This document shows, piece after piece, positions 1-10,095 of a stretch of DNA of 64,000 nucleotides. The DNA is from Silene conica (taxonomy: Eukaryota; Streptophyta; Magnoliopsida; Caryophyllales; Caryophyllaceae). A program made the translations under genes and the position numbers. The stretch covers positions 7,520,399-7,584,398 of the forward strand of contig CM055314.2 in assembly GCA_029255685.2 (NCBI GenBank). The letters run 5' to 3'. Within the stretch, counting starts at the first letter, position 1. Each line of letters starts with the position of its first letter. Under the pieces are notes generated by a model. The model was not told the origin of the DNA, searched no databases, and saw only the letters and a list, made by a program, of their open reading frames with translations.

Positions 1-531
1 TAAATAATTTGGAAAGCTTAGGGTATTTCATTCATCAAGACTCATTTTATTCCTCGTGTTTTAGTTTTTTTTTTTTTTTTATCTTGTTTGATTCCTTGAA
101 CGTTTTACCGTGTGTTGTTTTTTCAATACATATTTTTTGTGGTTCTGGTAAGGTGTTTTTATACCTGTTCTTAGTTTTTTCTTCACACTTATTTCACTCC
201 TTTTCATCTGCTCTTGGCCAGGTTTTTTCGTTTTTAGCCACATTTTATCCCGCCTCTTCTTTTGCTTTTTGTTTCTTTTTTGCCCTCTACTTTTTCTTCA
301 ACTCCGTTAATGTTCCTTTGTTCACTTTACATTGATGGTCATGATAACTGACCCTATATTTATTTATGATAAGGCATTGATGTTGTAAATTGCAATGACA
401 ATTGGAAATTTGTAAGTTTGATTGTCAGATTTGTCACTCTAGAAGTTGCAGCTTATTGATTATAATACCAACATATATATTCAATTTTTGTTTCTATGAT
501 CATCAACCTGTTTATATACTTGTTCATACAG

Positions 532-1356
532 GTGGCAGATTTGAACTCTTTAAGAGCTGAAACACACAAATTTGAATCACGTTACATTGACAACCTTGTT
601 GGTAATTAATCTTACTTCGTCTGTTGTGATTTTCATGTGAAGAATAGGAGTTTAATTTTCTTCACTTTGTTTTTTGTGGGATAGTGACATGGTTATGAAT
701 GATTGCAAGTTAATTTATCAACTTTCTATATCATTGCAGGGCCTGAAGAAGCTTATGTTGAGCGGTCACCCATCAACTCTGTTGATAAGTTTTCTTGTCC
801 TATTATTCTATTCCAAGGACTGGAAGACAAGGTATGCGTTTGAATGTTTGCATTTATAATTATTGTTTGCTGGATGTTTCTTTTGCTGGGATTTCAACCT
901 ACATTTGTTCTTGTTTTCTCTGACGTGTGAAAAACTTTCCCCGGGCTATGCGTTCGACTCCAAAAAGCGATAAATGCCATTGAAAATATGGTTTCATGTC
1001 TCAAGGTTTATGAATTCACTGTGAAGCAAAATATATCTTTCATATATGTAAATATTTCAGGTTGTACCTCCTGATCAAGCTCGTGTAATCTACAAAGCAT
1101 TGAAGGAGAAGGGTTTGCCTGTTGCCCTTGTGGAATATGAAGGTGAACAGCATGGTTTTCGAAAGGTAAAGGCTTATACCTAACTTGGAATTTTTTGCCA
1201 GCCAGTGGAAGAGTTCTGATCCGCGTTTTTGATTTTGCATAGGCCGAGAATATAAAGTTCACGATTGAGCAACAAATGGTCTTCTTTGCCCGTACAATAG
1301 GGAACTTCAAAGTGGCTGATGATATTTCCCCAATCAGTATCGACAATTTTGACTAA
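532..1356 (+). CDS. S9 family peptidase (prolyl oligopeptidase / acylaminoacyl-peptidase-like), C-terminal exons, partial
   Basis: Four exons, join(532..601, 740..831, 1061..1165, 1243..1356), read in one frame across GT-AG introns and encode the last 126 residues. They carry the end of an alpha/beta-hydrolase fold. The acid-residue motif GLEDKVVPP supplies the likely catalytic Asp and EGEQHGF the catalytic His; the nucleophile Ser and the beta-propeller would lie upstream of the window. The protein ends [13 protein letters not shown]. From memory, the closest plant match is the Arabidopsis protein At5g36210, annotated as an alpha/beta hydrolase of the dipeptidyl/acylaminoacyl peptidase group; substrate and location are not shown here. 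Positions 1-531 are intron sequence. A possible AATAAA polyadenylation signal lies at 1418-1423, 62 nt after the stop. The gene converges with the DUF1645 gene at 3155-4150. Confidence 0.9.
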
Positions 1357-3062
1357 ATGGCTTGTTGCAGCAACCTGTTTGATCACTTTCTTATGTATGT
1401 GAATCAAACACGGAAACAATAAAACTGGTGGCCTTTGACAATGAGATGATTGCAGCTTTCTAGACATGTTGATCTGCAGTTTATTCAAGCAGATAAGAAG
1501 CAAGATATGCTTTATGTTGATGAAGTTTGTGGTTCATGGATGTTTTTGTTTTAGAAGATCACTTTCTCTGTATTACCTTTCCAGTACCCTTGGTTTATAC
1601 ACAGACTTCAGTTCCACCATCAGACATTCTTGTGAATTTTTGGATTGGACTAGGCCTTTATAGAAAATTTAATGTCTGTTCTGAACTTCTGACTTTAAAT
1701 TAGTAAACTGACTAGCTGCATCCATGTCTGAGGATCGAGCATGTGACAAAGATGTATGGCATCAAATATCAGTCACGATACCATACTACAACTGGGTTAT
1801 CAAGGTTAGCGAGATTGATTTTTGTGGCAGTATTGGCCACAGAATAACCAAGAGCCAGCCGCGACCTCTGATTCCAAATATCAGAAGTCTCAAACTCAAA
1901 TTGAGATTTAGTATCACTGATGAGAGGTGAAGTGGTGTGTGGAGGCTGACAGGCACTACCCGTATAAGCTCAAACATGTTTTCACTATCTTCTGAATTAG
2001 ATATTTTCTTTTCTGCTGGGTATACTTTCCGTTTGATGCTCTGTTAGTAGCCATATTTCTACCAGAGGCCACATTTCCGAACAGTTAATCATGAGCCTGA
2101 CAAATGCATTGCCATCTATTGGAAGCCAGGATCGGAGTTCACTGACTGACAGAGTGACATACATCTTATCAAGGCTCGCCAACCGGTCTATGAAGTTATT
2201 TCGTGGTTGAGAATGTGGCATTCACTTCATGAGGTAAGTAATCTCTTCGATGAGTCCTAAATTACATGGTAAGGGAGGCATGACTTTTCAGATTCTTGGG
2301 CCTCTTGGCCTGCCTCCATTCCTAGCGGAAGACTCTTTCTTGTTTAGTTATACGCATAGTTAAGAACTGAAGATGAAATAAAGATAAAATAAAGATAGAG
2401 ATGTCTGTCTATGGATTCATGCCTTTTGTGTCCTCAGCTTTCACTGTAAATATCCCATCCTCTCAGATAAACTTCTTATTAACTTTTTTCCGGTCAAGTT
2501 TCATAACTATGACAGTAAATCAATTTAGATGTAAACAAAATTATTATTAGTTTAGAACAGGAACATAATGTAACTCTTAAGTGATATATCGAGGACTACT
2601 AAAGTCAAATATTATGTTTAATTTGATTTAGAGGCAGTAGAAAATATATGCATGGTAAACCTGTGTCCTACTTACCCACAAGCATAAGGCTTTCTATATT
2701 CGTTTCATAACATGCTTCTCCGTAGCCTGATGGTCTAGATCAAACATCATCCTTATTCATCTATGTTGACTACTGTTTTCATTTTACTTTGTTCAGATGC
2801 GTTGTGCCTACTTGTGCTACAGTTTTTGAACACAACAGTACGATTGCATATACTCCGTATTACGTTTTGTTGAAATTAGAGTGCTCTAGTTTGTTGAAAC
2901 ATTACATTAATTTGTTGAAATTAGGATCTTTATTATGTTGTATGCTAAATTACTAAAATGATTGAAATAAATGGTCAACATACTGAATATGTCGAAAATT
3001 TAAGTTGAAAGATTGCAAATAAACCATAAGTATCAGCCTTCCTTTGCTGCATAAGCAATTAC
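1357..3062. other. 3' flank between two convergent genes, no gene recognised
   Basis: The first ~70 bases are probably 3' UTR of the S9 hydrolase gene. Short open stretches at 1724-1930 (+) and 1997-2221 (-) have no family features that I recognise. The segment 1720-2240 is less AT-rich than its surroundings and could be a decayed exon or a long 3' UTR, but nothing supports either choice. The rest is AT-rich spacer. Confidence 0.5.
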
Positions 3063-3068
3063 TTTATT
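3063..3068 (-). terminator. Candidate polyadenylation signal of the DUF1645 gene
   Basis: TTTATT on the plus strand is AATAAA on the minus strand, 87 nt downstream of the DUF1645 stop codon, a usual distance for a plant 3' UTR. Confidence 0.4.
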
Positions 3069-3154
3069 AAGCTTCTTGATACATTCTACTGAAACGTGTG
3101 TTCAATATTTACAAATAAAGATATTTGTCTTTGACCAGTGTCAAAATTGATGAT

Positions 3155-4150
3155 TCAACCATAAGTGTTGGGTACAGATCCGTACCCATATGCTAATGCA
3201 TGGGCAGCGGGATTGACAGCCAGCCGACCCAGAATCCCTTGTTTATATGGTAAGAAAGTTTTCTTCTTCATGTCTTGAGAGATTGCCTTGTTTACTGTAT
3301 AATGTAACTCATGAGCTGAAATCTGTCCTTTCCGTGGTGCAGGAACAGTGGGTGAACCATCTGCTGATTTGAGACCGGGGCTTTTCACAACATGATGTTT
3401 TCTGTACATTTCTGCGTACTTCCTGAAAGGGTCTTTTTCTGTTGTGTGTCCCTCGGATGCACTCCTAAAGAGTAAGAAATCTTTCAACCTCCACTTCCGA
3501 CTTCCTTTTGCAGAAAGGGGTGGTTTTGTACTTGATGGAGATTGATTTGTATTCTGTGTTCCCCTTTCCTCTTCTTGGTGTTCTTCCCATGGATACTTGG
3601 ACACACGAAGTGGTGAAAGTGACCGTGTCACCCTTCGTCCTGACCTCGATGCAGGTACATCTGACTCTCTTTCTCTTCCTCTTCCTCTCACTTTCTCTGT
3701 TTTTGTTTCTCCCTTATCTAAAGCCTGAAAAGCGTTGAGTTTGTTATCTTTCCGTCTTTTTGGAGAAAAAGTGCTCCAAAAACTTTTCTTACGTCTTGAA
3801 GTATTCGAACTTGGTGTTTCCGGGGATAAAAACGGACTCTTTATAGTTTCCATTGTCTTAATTCTATCAATTGCTCTATTCGGTGATGGACAAAACCACG
3901 AACTTCTATCCCAATTTATTGGCGATGAAGACGTAGAAACATCACCTCTTTCATAATTTGAAAAAGATAACTCACCATCAAACCCGCCATAAACACCAAA
4001 ACCCCGAGCAGGACTACTCGGGGCACTAAAATAAACTTCCCCAAACCGTTTTGGCGTGGAGGGACGAGTTTCGACAGACGGCGACTCTCGTCCCGTGTTG
4101 AAATCAAAATCTATTAGAGGTGGTAGTTGTACTTCTAATGCCATTGACAT
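3155..4150 (-). CDS. DUF1645 family protein
   Basis: A single-exon ORF of 331 residues matching the plant-specific DUF1645 family (Pfam PF07816). The N-terminal half is Ser/Pro-rich and low in complexity (PSTPKRFG, SAPSSPARGFG, SSSPINW). A basic cluster around residues 119-135 (RRKKSFW, PKRRKDNK) may be a nuclear localisation signal. The conserved blocks are in the C-terminal half: KWRLKDFLLFRSASEG near 217-232 and KKKTFLPYKQGILGRLAVNP near 294-313, followed by AAHALAYGYGS. The ATG opening MSMALEVQLPPLIDFDFN is chosen because the VQLPPLIDFDFN block just after it is typical of the family's N-terminus. Family members in rice (SGL, from memory) affect grain length and stress tolerance, but no biochemical activity is established. 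A TATA-like box lies about 60 nt upstream and a SINE sits 268 nt upstream. Confidence 0.9.
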   Translation of the reverse strand: MSMALEVQLPPLIDFDFNTGRESPSVETRPSTPKRFGEVYFSAPSSPARGFGVYGGFDGELSFSNYERGDVSTSSSPINWDRSSWFCPSPNRAIDRIKTMETIKSPFLSPETPSSNTSRRKKSFWSTFSPKRRKDNKLNAFQALDKGETKTEKVRGRGRERESDVPASRSGRRVTRSLSPLRVSKYPWEEHQEEERGTQNTNQSPSSTKPPLSAKGSRKWRLKDFLLFRSASEGHTTEKDPFRKYAEMYRKHHVVKSPGLKSADGSPTVPAPRKGQISAHELHYTVNKAISQDMKKKTFLPYKQGILGRLAVNPAAHALAYGYGSVPNTYG

Positions 4151-4210
4151 TGTTTTGTTTTGTTTGTGAGAAAAGAAACTCTTAAGGCTTGTTTGATGTG
4201 TAAAGAGATG

Positions 4211-4219
4211 TTTAAATAG
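4211..4219 (-). promoter_or_regulatory. TATA-like box of the DUF1645 gene
   Basis: On the minus strand the sequence reads CTATTTAAA, about 60 nt upstream of the ATG at 4150. That would place a start site 30 nt further on and give a 5' UTR of only ~30 nt. It was identified by motif and position only. Confidence 0.4.
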
Positions 4220-4417
4220 GAGATTTTGGTGGAGGATAAATGTTGACTTTAAGGCCGCCTTTTATTACTTCCTGTACACCCGAAATTGTCGTCTCACTTA
4301 ATAGGAGTAGCATGGTATCTTAATTTTGGTTTTAATATTTGTGATTAAGACTCACTATTTGCCTTAATTGGATCTTAAATTCACTTCATTAGTTTTGTTT
4401 ATAATAACGTGTTTTCA

Positions 4418-4557
4418 ACCGAGGATGTCTTAGTCTAGTGGTTAAGACAGAGGTATTGTGGACAATAGGTCCCAGGATCGAATCCCCCCTCCCCTATTGT
4501 AATGCGACTAAGTGCGCGCTTCGTTGAACCAAAAAAAAAAAAAAAAAAGAAAAAAAA
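4418..4557 (+). mobile_element. tRNA-derived SINE with poly-A tail and target-site duplication
   Basis: A body of ~110 bp has an A-box-like TAGTCTAGTGG (about 4431-4441) and a B-box GGATCGAATCCC (about 4475-4486), the two internal Pol III promoter elements of tRNA-derived SINEs. It ends in a poly-A tract interrupted by one G. The 15-bp sequence AATAACGTGTTTTCA occurs immediately before it (4403-4417) and immediately after the tail (4558-4572), an exact target-site duplication of LINE-mediated insertion. The copy sits 268 nt upstream of the DUF1645 start codon. Confidence 0.88.
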
Positions 4558-4773
4558 AATAACGTGTTTTCACATTTTGAAATGTGATTTTGACATTTTA
4601 ACTAGCAAAATTACATTTCGAAATTTTTTATTACTCCGTTTTTTATTTTATTTTATACATGACGTTTTGCTTTTACGAGATATGCCTTTGTCTTTAATAT
4701 TTACAATATATTTTCAAAAAATTATAAAAATTAACGATTTATTCCTTACAAAAAGCTCTTTCATATCAGTGTA

Positions 4774-5180
4774 CAGTGGCGGCGGACCCGAAATTTAGTT
4801 CTAGGGGGAGCAATTTTTTTTACGTGTTATTTAAGCACAACTAAGACAATATTTTTATATTTTGGAGTTTTTTTTCCCTAAATTAATCATGATACAAGTA
4901 AAAGAATGAAAACATATTGGTTATAAACATATTTTTTTTCAAAAGAAAAATTCTAAAATAAATTAAATTATAAGTAAATGTAAAAATAATATCTCATTCA
5001 TAGACTATAATACATTTCAGCCTTGTAATTAACAATAAATGAAAGTGACTTACTAGTTTAGAACTTGGTAAGTTACCTAGAGCCTAGAGGTCATGAGTTC
5101 AAAATCTCATTTCAAGATTTGAACCTCTTACCAACTCTGGCATATTTAAAAACAAAGGGAGTAGATTCATGTAAGAATTA
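4774..5180 (+). mobile_element. Possible hAT-like fragment with a tRNA-like insert
   Basis: The left end CAGTGGCGGCGGACCCG resembles hAT termini that begin CAGTGGCGG; no matching right end was found. At 5060-5115 a stretch with TTGGTAAGTTACCTAG and a degenerate B box (GTCATGAGTTCAAAATC) looks tRNA/SINE-related. This is a weak call based on terminal and box resemblance. Confidence 0.35.
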
Positions 5181-6200
5181 TATACAAGTGACCGTGTTTT
5201 ATTTTAATTACCAATTTCTGTTTTTTATACTTTGTATGTCATTTTCGATCTTTTGTCTTATAAACACGTAAGATAAAATTTCTAAATGGATATTTATATA
5301 AAAATGTTTAATTAGTGTCTAAAGATATATACTTGGTCTGACCAAGTTTATCAAATTATTTCACAACTTTGCTCAAATTATATTTTTATTCGGCTAAAAT
5401 TTAAAACCACCTTTTCGAAACAAATCCGACTCCAAGAAAAGGATTAATGTCTTATTGAAAGATTTCTGATTTTTTGCTTAATTTTTTTATTTAGATTTTG
5501 ACGATATTTGAACCCAATATTACCACCGTTCATATTTATACCAAGTTACCAACCAAGCTAATTGACTTTTAGAAAACTACAAAATAAAACTCGTATAGAA
5601 TGAGTGACAGAGTACGTTTCCGATGTCACCTTTCCCCGAAAGAAAGGTAGGAAGAGTATCATTTTAAGATCTAATTGAGAACACACAAAGTTAATTTGCG
5701 TGCGTAATTGATTTCATCACTTGATGCCCTTTCTCCACGTTAAGGTTGAAATTAACAATCGTGGGTATGTTTTTCTTAATCATTTTCTTGTTTTAAAATA
5801 ATGTTTGGGTTTCTAGATGCATGCCTTTCGTCACATTGCAGCTAAGTGCACCTTCCCATTTCTTGGAAAATTTCCTTCAAATAAATAAACCATTAATATT
5901 ATTATTTAAATTAATATTAATTGCTGTCTGTAAAAACGGTCAAGTCTTTAGTCTTCTAGACTCTGATCAGTTAAAGTCAATTATTATATGACGTGCTCTC
6001 TCATATGATGCTACTATGCAACTATAATGCAAGTAATTGTTCGTTGTTGGTTTTCTGGTGCATTTATTTTATTTGTTTTTTGTCCTTCGCCTGCTCTATT
6101 ATAGATCTCTATATAGATTATCAAATTAGATTTATAGTAGTCGACATTTATTTTCCGACCTAATTCCCTAATTTAATAGTGACCTTGTTTTATCCGTGAG
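5181..6200. other. AT-rich spacer, nothing recognised
   Basis: AT-rich sequence with no ORF above background, no terminal repeats that I could pair and no RNA gene. Confidence 0.5.
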
Positions 6201-6204
6201 CGTT

Positions 6205-6350
6205 TAGAAGTATTAGAACAACTGGTAAAAGGTTGTTTTATCTTAACAAGAGTTCTCATGTTCGATCCCTGGGAATAAAGTGTTGTTAAAGAACTTTTTC
6301 GTTTTAGTTGGGTCTTATTTGACACGAATCCAGACTAAACCGGATGGTAT
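6205..6350 (+). mobile_element. SINE-like fragment
   Basis: A tRNA-like B box, GTTCGATCCCTGGG, lies at about 6262-6275 after AACTGGTAAAAGG. The downstream part (ACACGAATCCAGACTAAACC) recurs in reverse orientation just after the inhibitor gene (about 47700-47725), so this is a dispersed family. I found no target duplication here. Confidence 0.45.
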
Positions 6351-6744
6351 ACATTAGCGACTTAGTTTTTGTTTTTATTTGTTTCGCATCTCATATATCT
6401 ACTTTGGGGTGGGGGGACCGTATGCACTGATTAGGGCTGTCGTCCCCTCAGCAATGAAAATTATGAACTTCTAGTTAACATCTTGAATACTGTTTTCAAG
6501 TAAGATTGTTTGAGAATATTTCACAGCAGCCTCAACCGTCTTTCTTTAATTAACTTATTATTGTGTGCACTTAGGATACATGTTAGAAAAATCGATATAT
6601 ACTTCATGCAATCTACGTTTTACCCATTTATGACTTGAAAATTTTATAATATAAATGTGTAATCCAATCAATCACAAAAATTGATATATATTTTTCCAAT
6701 TCTCAAACTATGTCTATATGGATGGAAGATATATGAGATATTTC
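6351..6744. other. AT-rich spacer, nothing recognised
   Basis: No gene, terminal repeat or RNA feature seen. Confidence 0.5.
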
Positions 6745-6912
6745 AGCAAGTCTTTATTGTGACGGTTATTTCGGTCTCAAGCTTGCGACGGACAAGTATT
6801 ACTCATGTGGGTGAATAACACAATACAGTTTGCTACTCTTTAAGTACTTTATATTTGTCTTATCTACCTTACATGTGCATTACTTGACCCTTTCCAAGTC
6901 CGTCATGAATAA
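6745..6912. mobile_element. MITE-like element of the GACGG/CTTGCGACGG family
   Basis: The left side carries TGTGACGG and AAGCTTGCGACGG and the right side CCGTCATGAATAAGAATTTG, which match the inverted ends of better-preserved copies at 50432-50630, 53625-54300 and 54600-54755. The terminal repeats are degenerate and no target duplication is clear. Confidence 0.45.
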
Positions 6913-8110
6913 GAATTTGTGGAGATATTTATATAGGATACTTATGTCGGAGTATATTAAGTGAGGCGTAGTGTAATTGTAAGACAATGGGCAGAAGCTA
7001 AAGAGACATTAAAAGCCTAATTTGAGAGTGCCTGATACCTGAACTAATGCTTGTTATTTGGCAATTCAGATAGATATGACTCGACTAGATCAGATCTTAA
7101 GTGCCTAATATCTAATCTAAAATTTGTTAAATTTGGCAATTGAGACTAATATGACTACTTAAAGGCAAACAAATACGGACTTGTAAATATAACTTCATTA
7201 GCATGTCTTTTCTAGACCGGTAGTATCCATTTTAAGCTGAAAATGGGTTAAATATGCTTCCACTAGCATATGCGAGTATATTGCTATATATGAAACTTTT
7301 TGTTAGTTTCTAGGCATCCTCGTTTTGACAGCTGCCATGCTCGACAAATTTGAGGTTTAAGACGGATATTTTCGTCTTAAATAAAAATTTGTGAATTTTA
7401 TCGGGTAATATTGCAAACATCCCCGTACGTTTTGATAATGTGTAATTAAGCTCCTTAATTTATAAATGTGCAAATTAGCTTCATAACTTTATCTTATTGT
7501 GTAATTAACCACATGCTAATTTTAAGAATGAAATTTGCTAAAATAAATGTTTTGGTATTATTGAAAGGCAAAATCATTAATCAATTTTATTCCCAAATTC
7601 TTAATTATTAAAAAAATATGTTCAAATAATTTCTTTTAATGTTTTGGTGAAAAATATTCATGATACAAGAATTTGCAATGAAAGGTTACTTGACAAATTT
7701 TTTACTTATTAAATTTGGTTCACAATTCCTTTGAATTTCTTTTGATAGATATATTTAAAATGATGCTTATAATATAAAATAATAGCGCTCTTAGTTAAAA
7801 AAAAAAGAGAAAATTTAATTTGTGTTTAATTGCATATTTAATAACTTATGGGATTAATTAACTATAAGTAAAATTGAAGGGGTGATTTGCGTATAGTGCA
7901 TAAGTATTGATTTGCACATAGTACATGAGTCGTAGAATAATTTGTTATCTTACTAAAGTCATTTTTTATTAAGAAAATTCGACCCAAATATCCTACAAAA
8001 GTCGTTAGAAATATCCTACAATGTAGGTATCGATCAGAACCTTCTTCTTTTAGTCCGAACAAAGTTTGGTGAAGACCAACTTAAGATTGAAATTTGCCTA
8101 AAATTTAATT
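6913..8110. other. AT-rich spacer, nothing recognised
   Basis: AT-rich sequence, probably old repeat debris. A short CGTCTTAAA/TTTAAGACG-type inverted motif occurs near 7357-7382. No gene seen. Confidence 0.4.
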
Positions 8111-8316
8111 TTATCGTTTTGGCCAAAATTGGTGTGATGCTTTGAGGGAAGCTCTTTGTATTTTTCAGATAAGGTACGACTTTAAGCGTGTAACTAAGGG
8201 CGGAAATGTGTAATCAACACTATCTAACATGTAACGACCTAGGGAGCTCGGAGATAGCAGTAGCGATTCTAGGATTTAATGAATAAGGGTGTTCAATAAA
8301 ATTTATAGCATAAAAA

Positions 8317-8906
8317 TAGAGTTTTTTTCCGAAATAGGCGATTTTCAACAATTAATTAACGGAATAGGTCACTTTTCAAATTTATTACCGAAAATGGGTC
8401 CACGTCATCACCGAAACTAGGATTGTATTCAAGTCGCTTACCCGGACGACGACCAAATGCGGAGTGTATAGTTGTGAAGATCCGAAGCTGAAGTTCAGTG
8501 CAGGGTAAAATCGCTTTGGGGGAGAGCGACTTGACCTAAAGTCCATGGTCAAGTCGCTGGCGAGGGGGGCGTTTTGGCCTGGAGTACACTTTCAATTTTG
8601 GAAACTTGGTCAAGTCGTTGTCTGGCAAGGCGACTTACCTCTTTATTAATTTTTTTTGTTTAGTTTGGGCTTGTTTCGTTAAAGGTCAATCCGCTCTCCG
8701 GCTGGGCGACTTTACTCTTATTTGTGTTTTTTTATTTTCGTTCAATTTGGGTTTGTGTTGTTAAAGGTCAAGTCGCTATGGGGGTAGGCGACTTGACTCT
8801 AACCACAGCTTCGGGAAATCCAGTCCTACGTGGACTCATTTTCGGTAATAAATTTGAAAAATAACCTATTTCGTTAAATAATTGTTGAAAACCGCCTATT
8901 TCGGCC
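8317..8906. mobile_element. Terminal-inverted-repeat element carrying a row of CAAGTCGC/GCGACTTG hairpins
   Basis: The ends are ~85-bp inverted repeats: the left arm from CCGAAATAGGCGATTTTC to GGGTCCACGTCAT and the right arm its complement (AATAAATTTGAAAAATAACC to GAAAACCGCCTATTTCGG). Between the arms, the core TCAAGTCGC or a variant recurs at about 8431, 8509, 8549, 8609, 8684 and 8766, usually paired within ~25 nt with GCGACTT to form a small stem-loop. The interior is GC-richer than the flanks and has no long ORF. The terminal structure fits a non-autonomous DNA transposon; the superfamily is unknown. Confidence 0.65.
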
Positions 8907-8949
8907 AAAATTGGTGTGATGCATCCCATCCGCACACGGTAGGAGGATC

Positions 8950-9250
8950 ATACATCCGAGTTCTACCACCAATTTTATATTTTTTGAGCATTTACAATAA
9001 TGTTTTTTAGTTTTGTTTTAAAATTTATGAGTATTGGTATAAAGTTTTTGAGTTAAGTTATTAAAACATTAAACTCAAAACATATAATGAAACTCAAAAA
9101 CATTACATATAAACTTAGTTATATTTTAGTTTTAACGAAAAAAATTAAGATATAACTTATAAATTTTTATAAGCTCAGAAAAAATACACATGCTCAAAAA
9201 CAAACAAAGTTTAACGTAATAAGCTAAAAAAACTCATATGCTCAAAAACA
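8950..9250. repeat. Degenerate repeat rich in CTCAAAAA / GAGTTTTT motifs
   Basis: Sequence after the TIR element contains GTAGGAGGATCATACATCC followed by AT-rich runs with repeated ACTCAAAAAC-type motifs. Similar sequence in opposite orientation appears at about 35225-35400 and 53220-53540, so it is a dispersed repeat. Confidence 0.35.
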
Positions 9251-9254
9251 AATA

Positions 9255-9449
9255 CTCCCTCTGATTTTTTGTATTGTTCCCTTTTCATTTTGACACAAGA
9301 AATAAAGGAATCAATTTGGACTACACAATACATATGACCTCACATGAAATTGATTTTGGACCACACAATGTTGTCTAAAAGAGGAAAGAGGAACATTAAT
9401 GTTATTAGACCAAAATGGAAAGACGAACAACACAGAAAATCGAAGGGAG
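9255..9449. mobile_element. Stowaway-like MITE
   Basis: The left end CTCCCTCTGATTTTTTG and right end GAAAATCGAAGGGAG are inverted repeats with the CTCCCTCYG start usual for Stowaway (Tc1/mariner) MITEs. A TA lies immediately before the left end and one base after the right end. Length is 195 bp, with no coding capacity. Confidence 0.65.
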
Positions 9450-9454
9450 TTAAG

Positions 9455-9580
9455 TTTAAGGTAATAAGCTCAAAAAAATATTCACAAAGCTCAAAAAAAT
9501 ATTCATATGCTCAAAAGAAATATTCATAAGTTCAAAAAAATATTCATATGCTCATAAAAATATATATATGCTCAAAAACT
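9455..9580. repeat. Short tandem repeat of ~20 bp
   Basis: Variants of CATATGCTCAAAAAAATATT occur about six times in a row with differing A-run lengths. Confidence 0.6.
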
Positions 9581-9903
9581 AAGAAATCAATGAGTTGTAC
9601 CTCCGATGTATGTTCCTATTTCTCATCCGCCCATGTCGGATAGTCTCAACCTCATCGAGTCTAAAAATTGAAGCTTGAGCCTGAATCGAGTTTGGTTTGT
9701 CGTTATATATTTCTTATTCTTTCTTTTTTTTATTTTTATTTTCGTTAATTTCACTTTTCAAATCTAACTAAAAATACATATACTAACGTAATAATTATAA
9801 TATACTTAGAAATATCAAAATAAGATATAATTAAACCAAAAGAAATTTATGCAAAAAATACTAGATAAGCCTAAATATACTTATAAATACCAAAATTAGA
9901 TAT

Positions 9904-10094
9904 ACTCCCTCATATTCCATATTTTCTTCCCCATTTTCTAAAATGGATTATTCAGGTTTTCTTCCCCTTTCTTATTTTGGAAACTTTTATTCTTATTTTA
10001 TTCATTTTTCTCTCCTACTATCAAATTCCACCCAAATTTTTTACTCCTAATTTTTTTTAATGCTTTTGGCCCCATAATTTTTATTTAATTCCTA
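9904..10094. mobile_element. Stowaway-like MITE, partial (left part)
   Basis: It begins CTCCCTCATATTCCATATTT after TA and is interrupted at ~10095 by the ACCCGTG-hairpin element cluster. A related partial copy with the opposite end (GGAATATGAGGGA) lies beyond the cluster at about 13855-13971. The two pieces overlap in the CACCCAA(A)TTTTTTA segment, so they are not simply two halves of one copy. Confidence 0.5.
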
Positions 10095-10095
10095 A

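Noticed and set aside
1724..2240. A separate small gene downstream of the S9 hydrolase
   Set aside because: No start/stop/splice model gives a recognisable protein; base composition alone is not enough.
3508..4107. ORFs 3508-3738 (+), 3735-3956 (+) and 3916-4107 (-)
   Set aside because: Shadow frames of the DUF1645 gene, which has recognisable conserved blocks.
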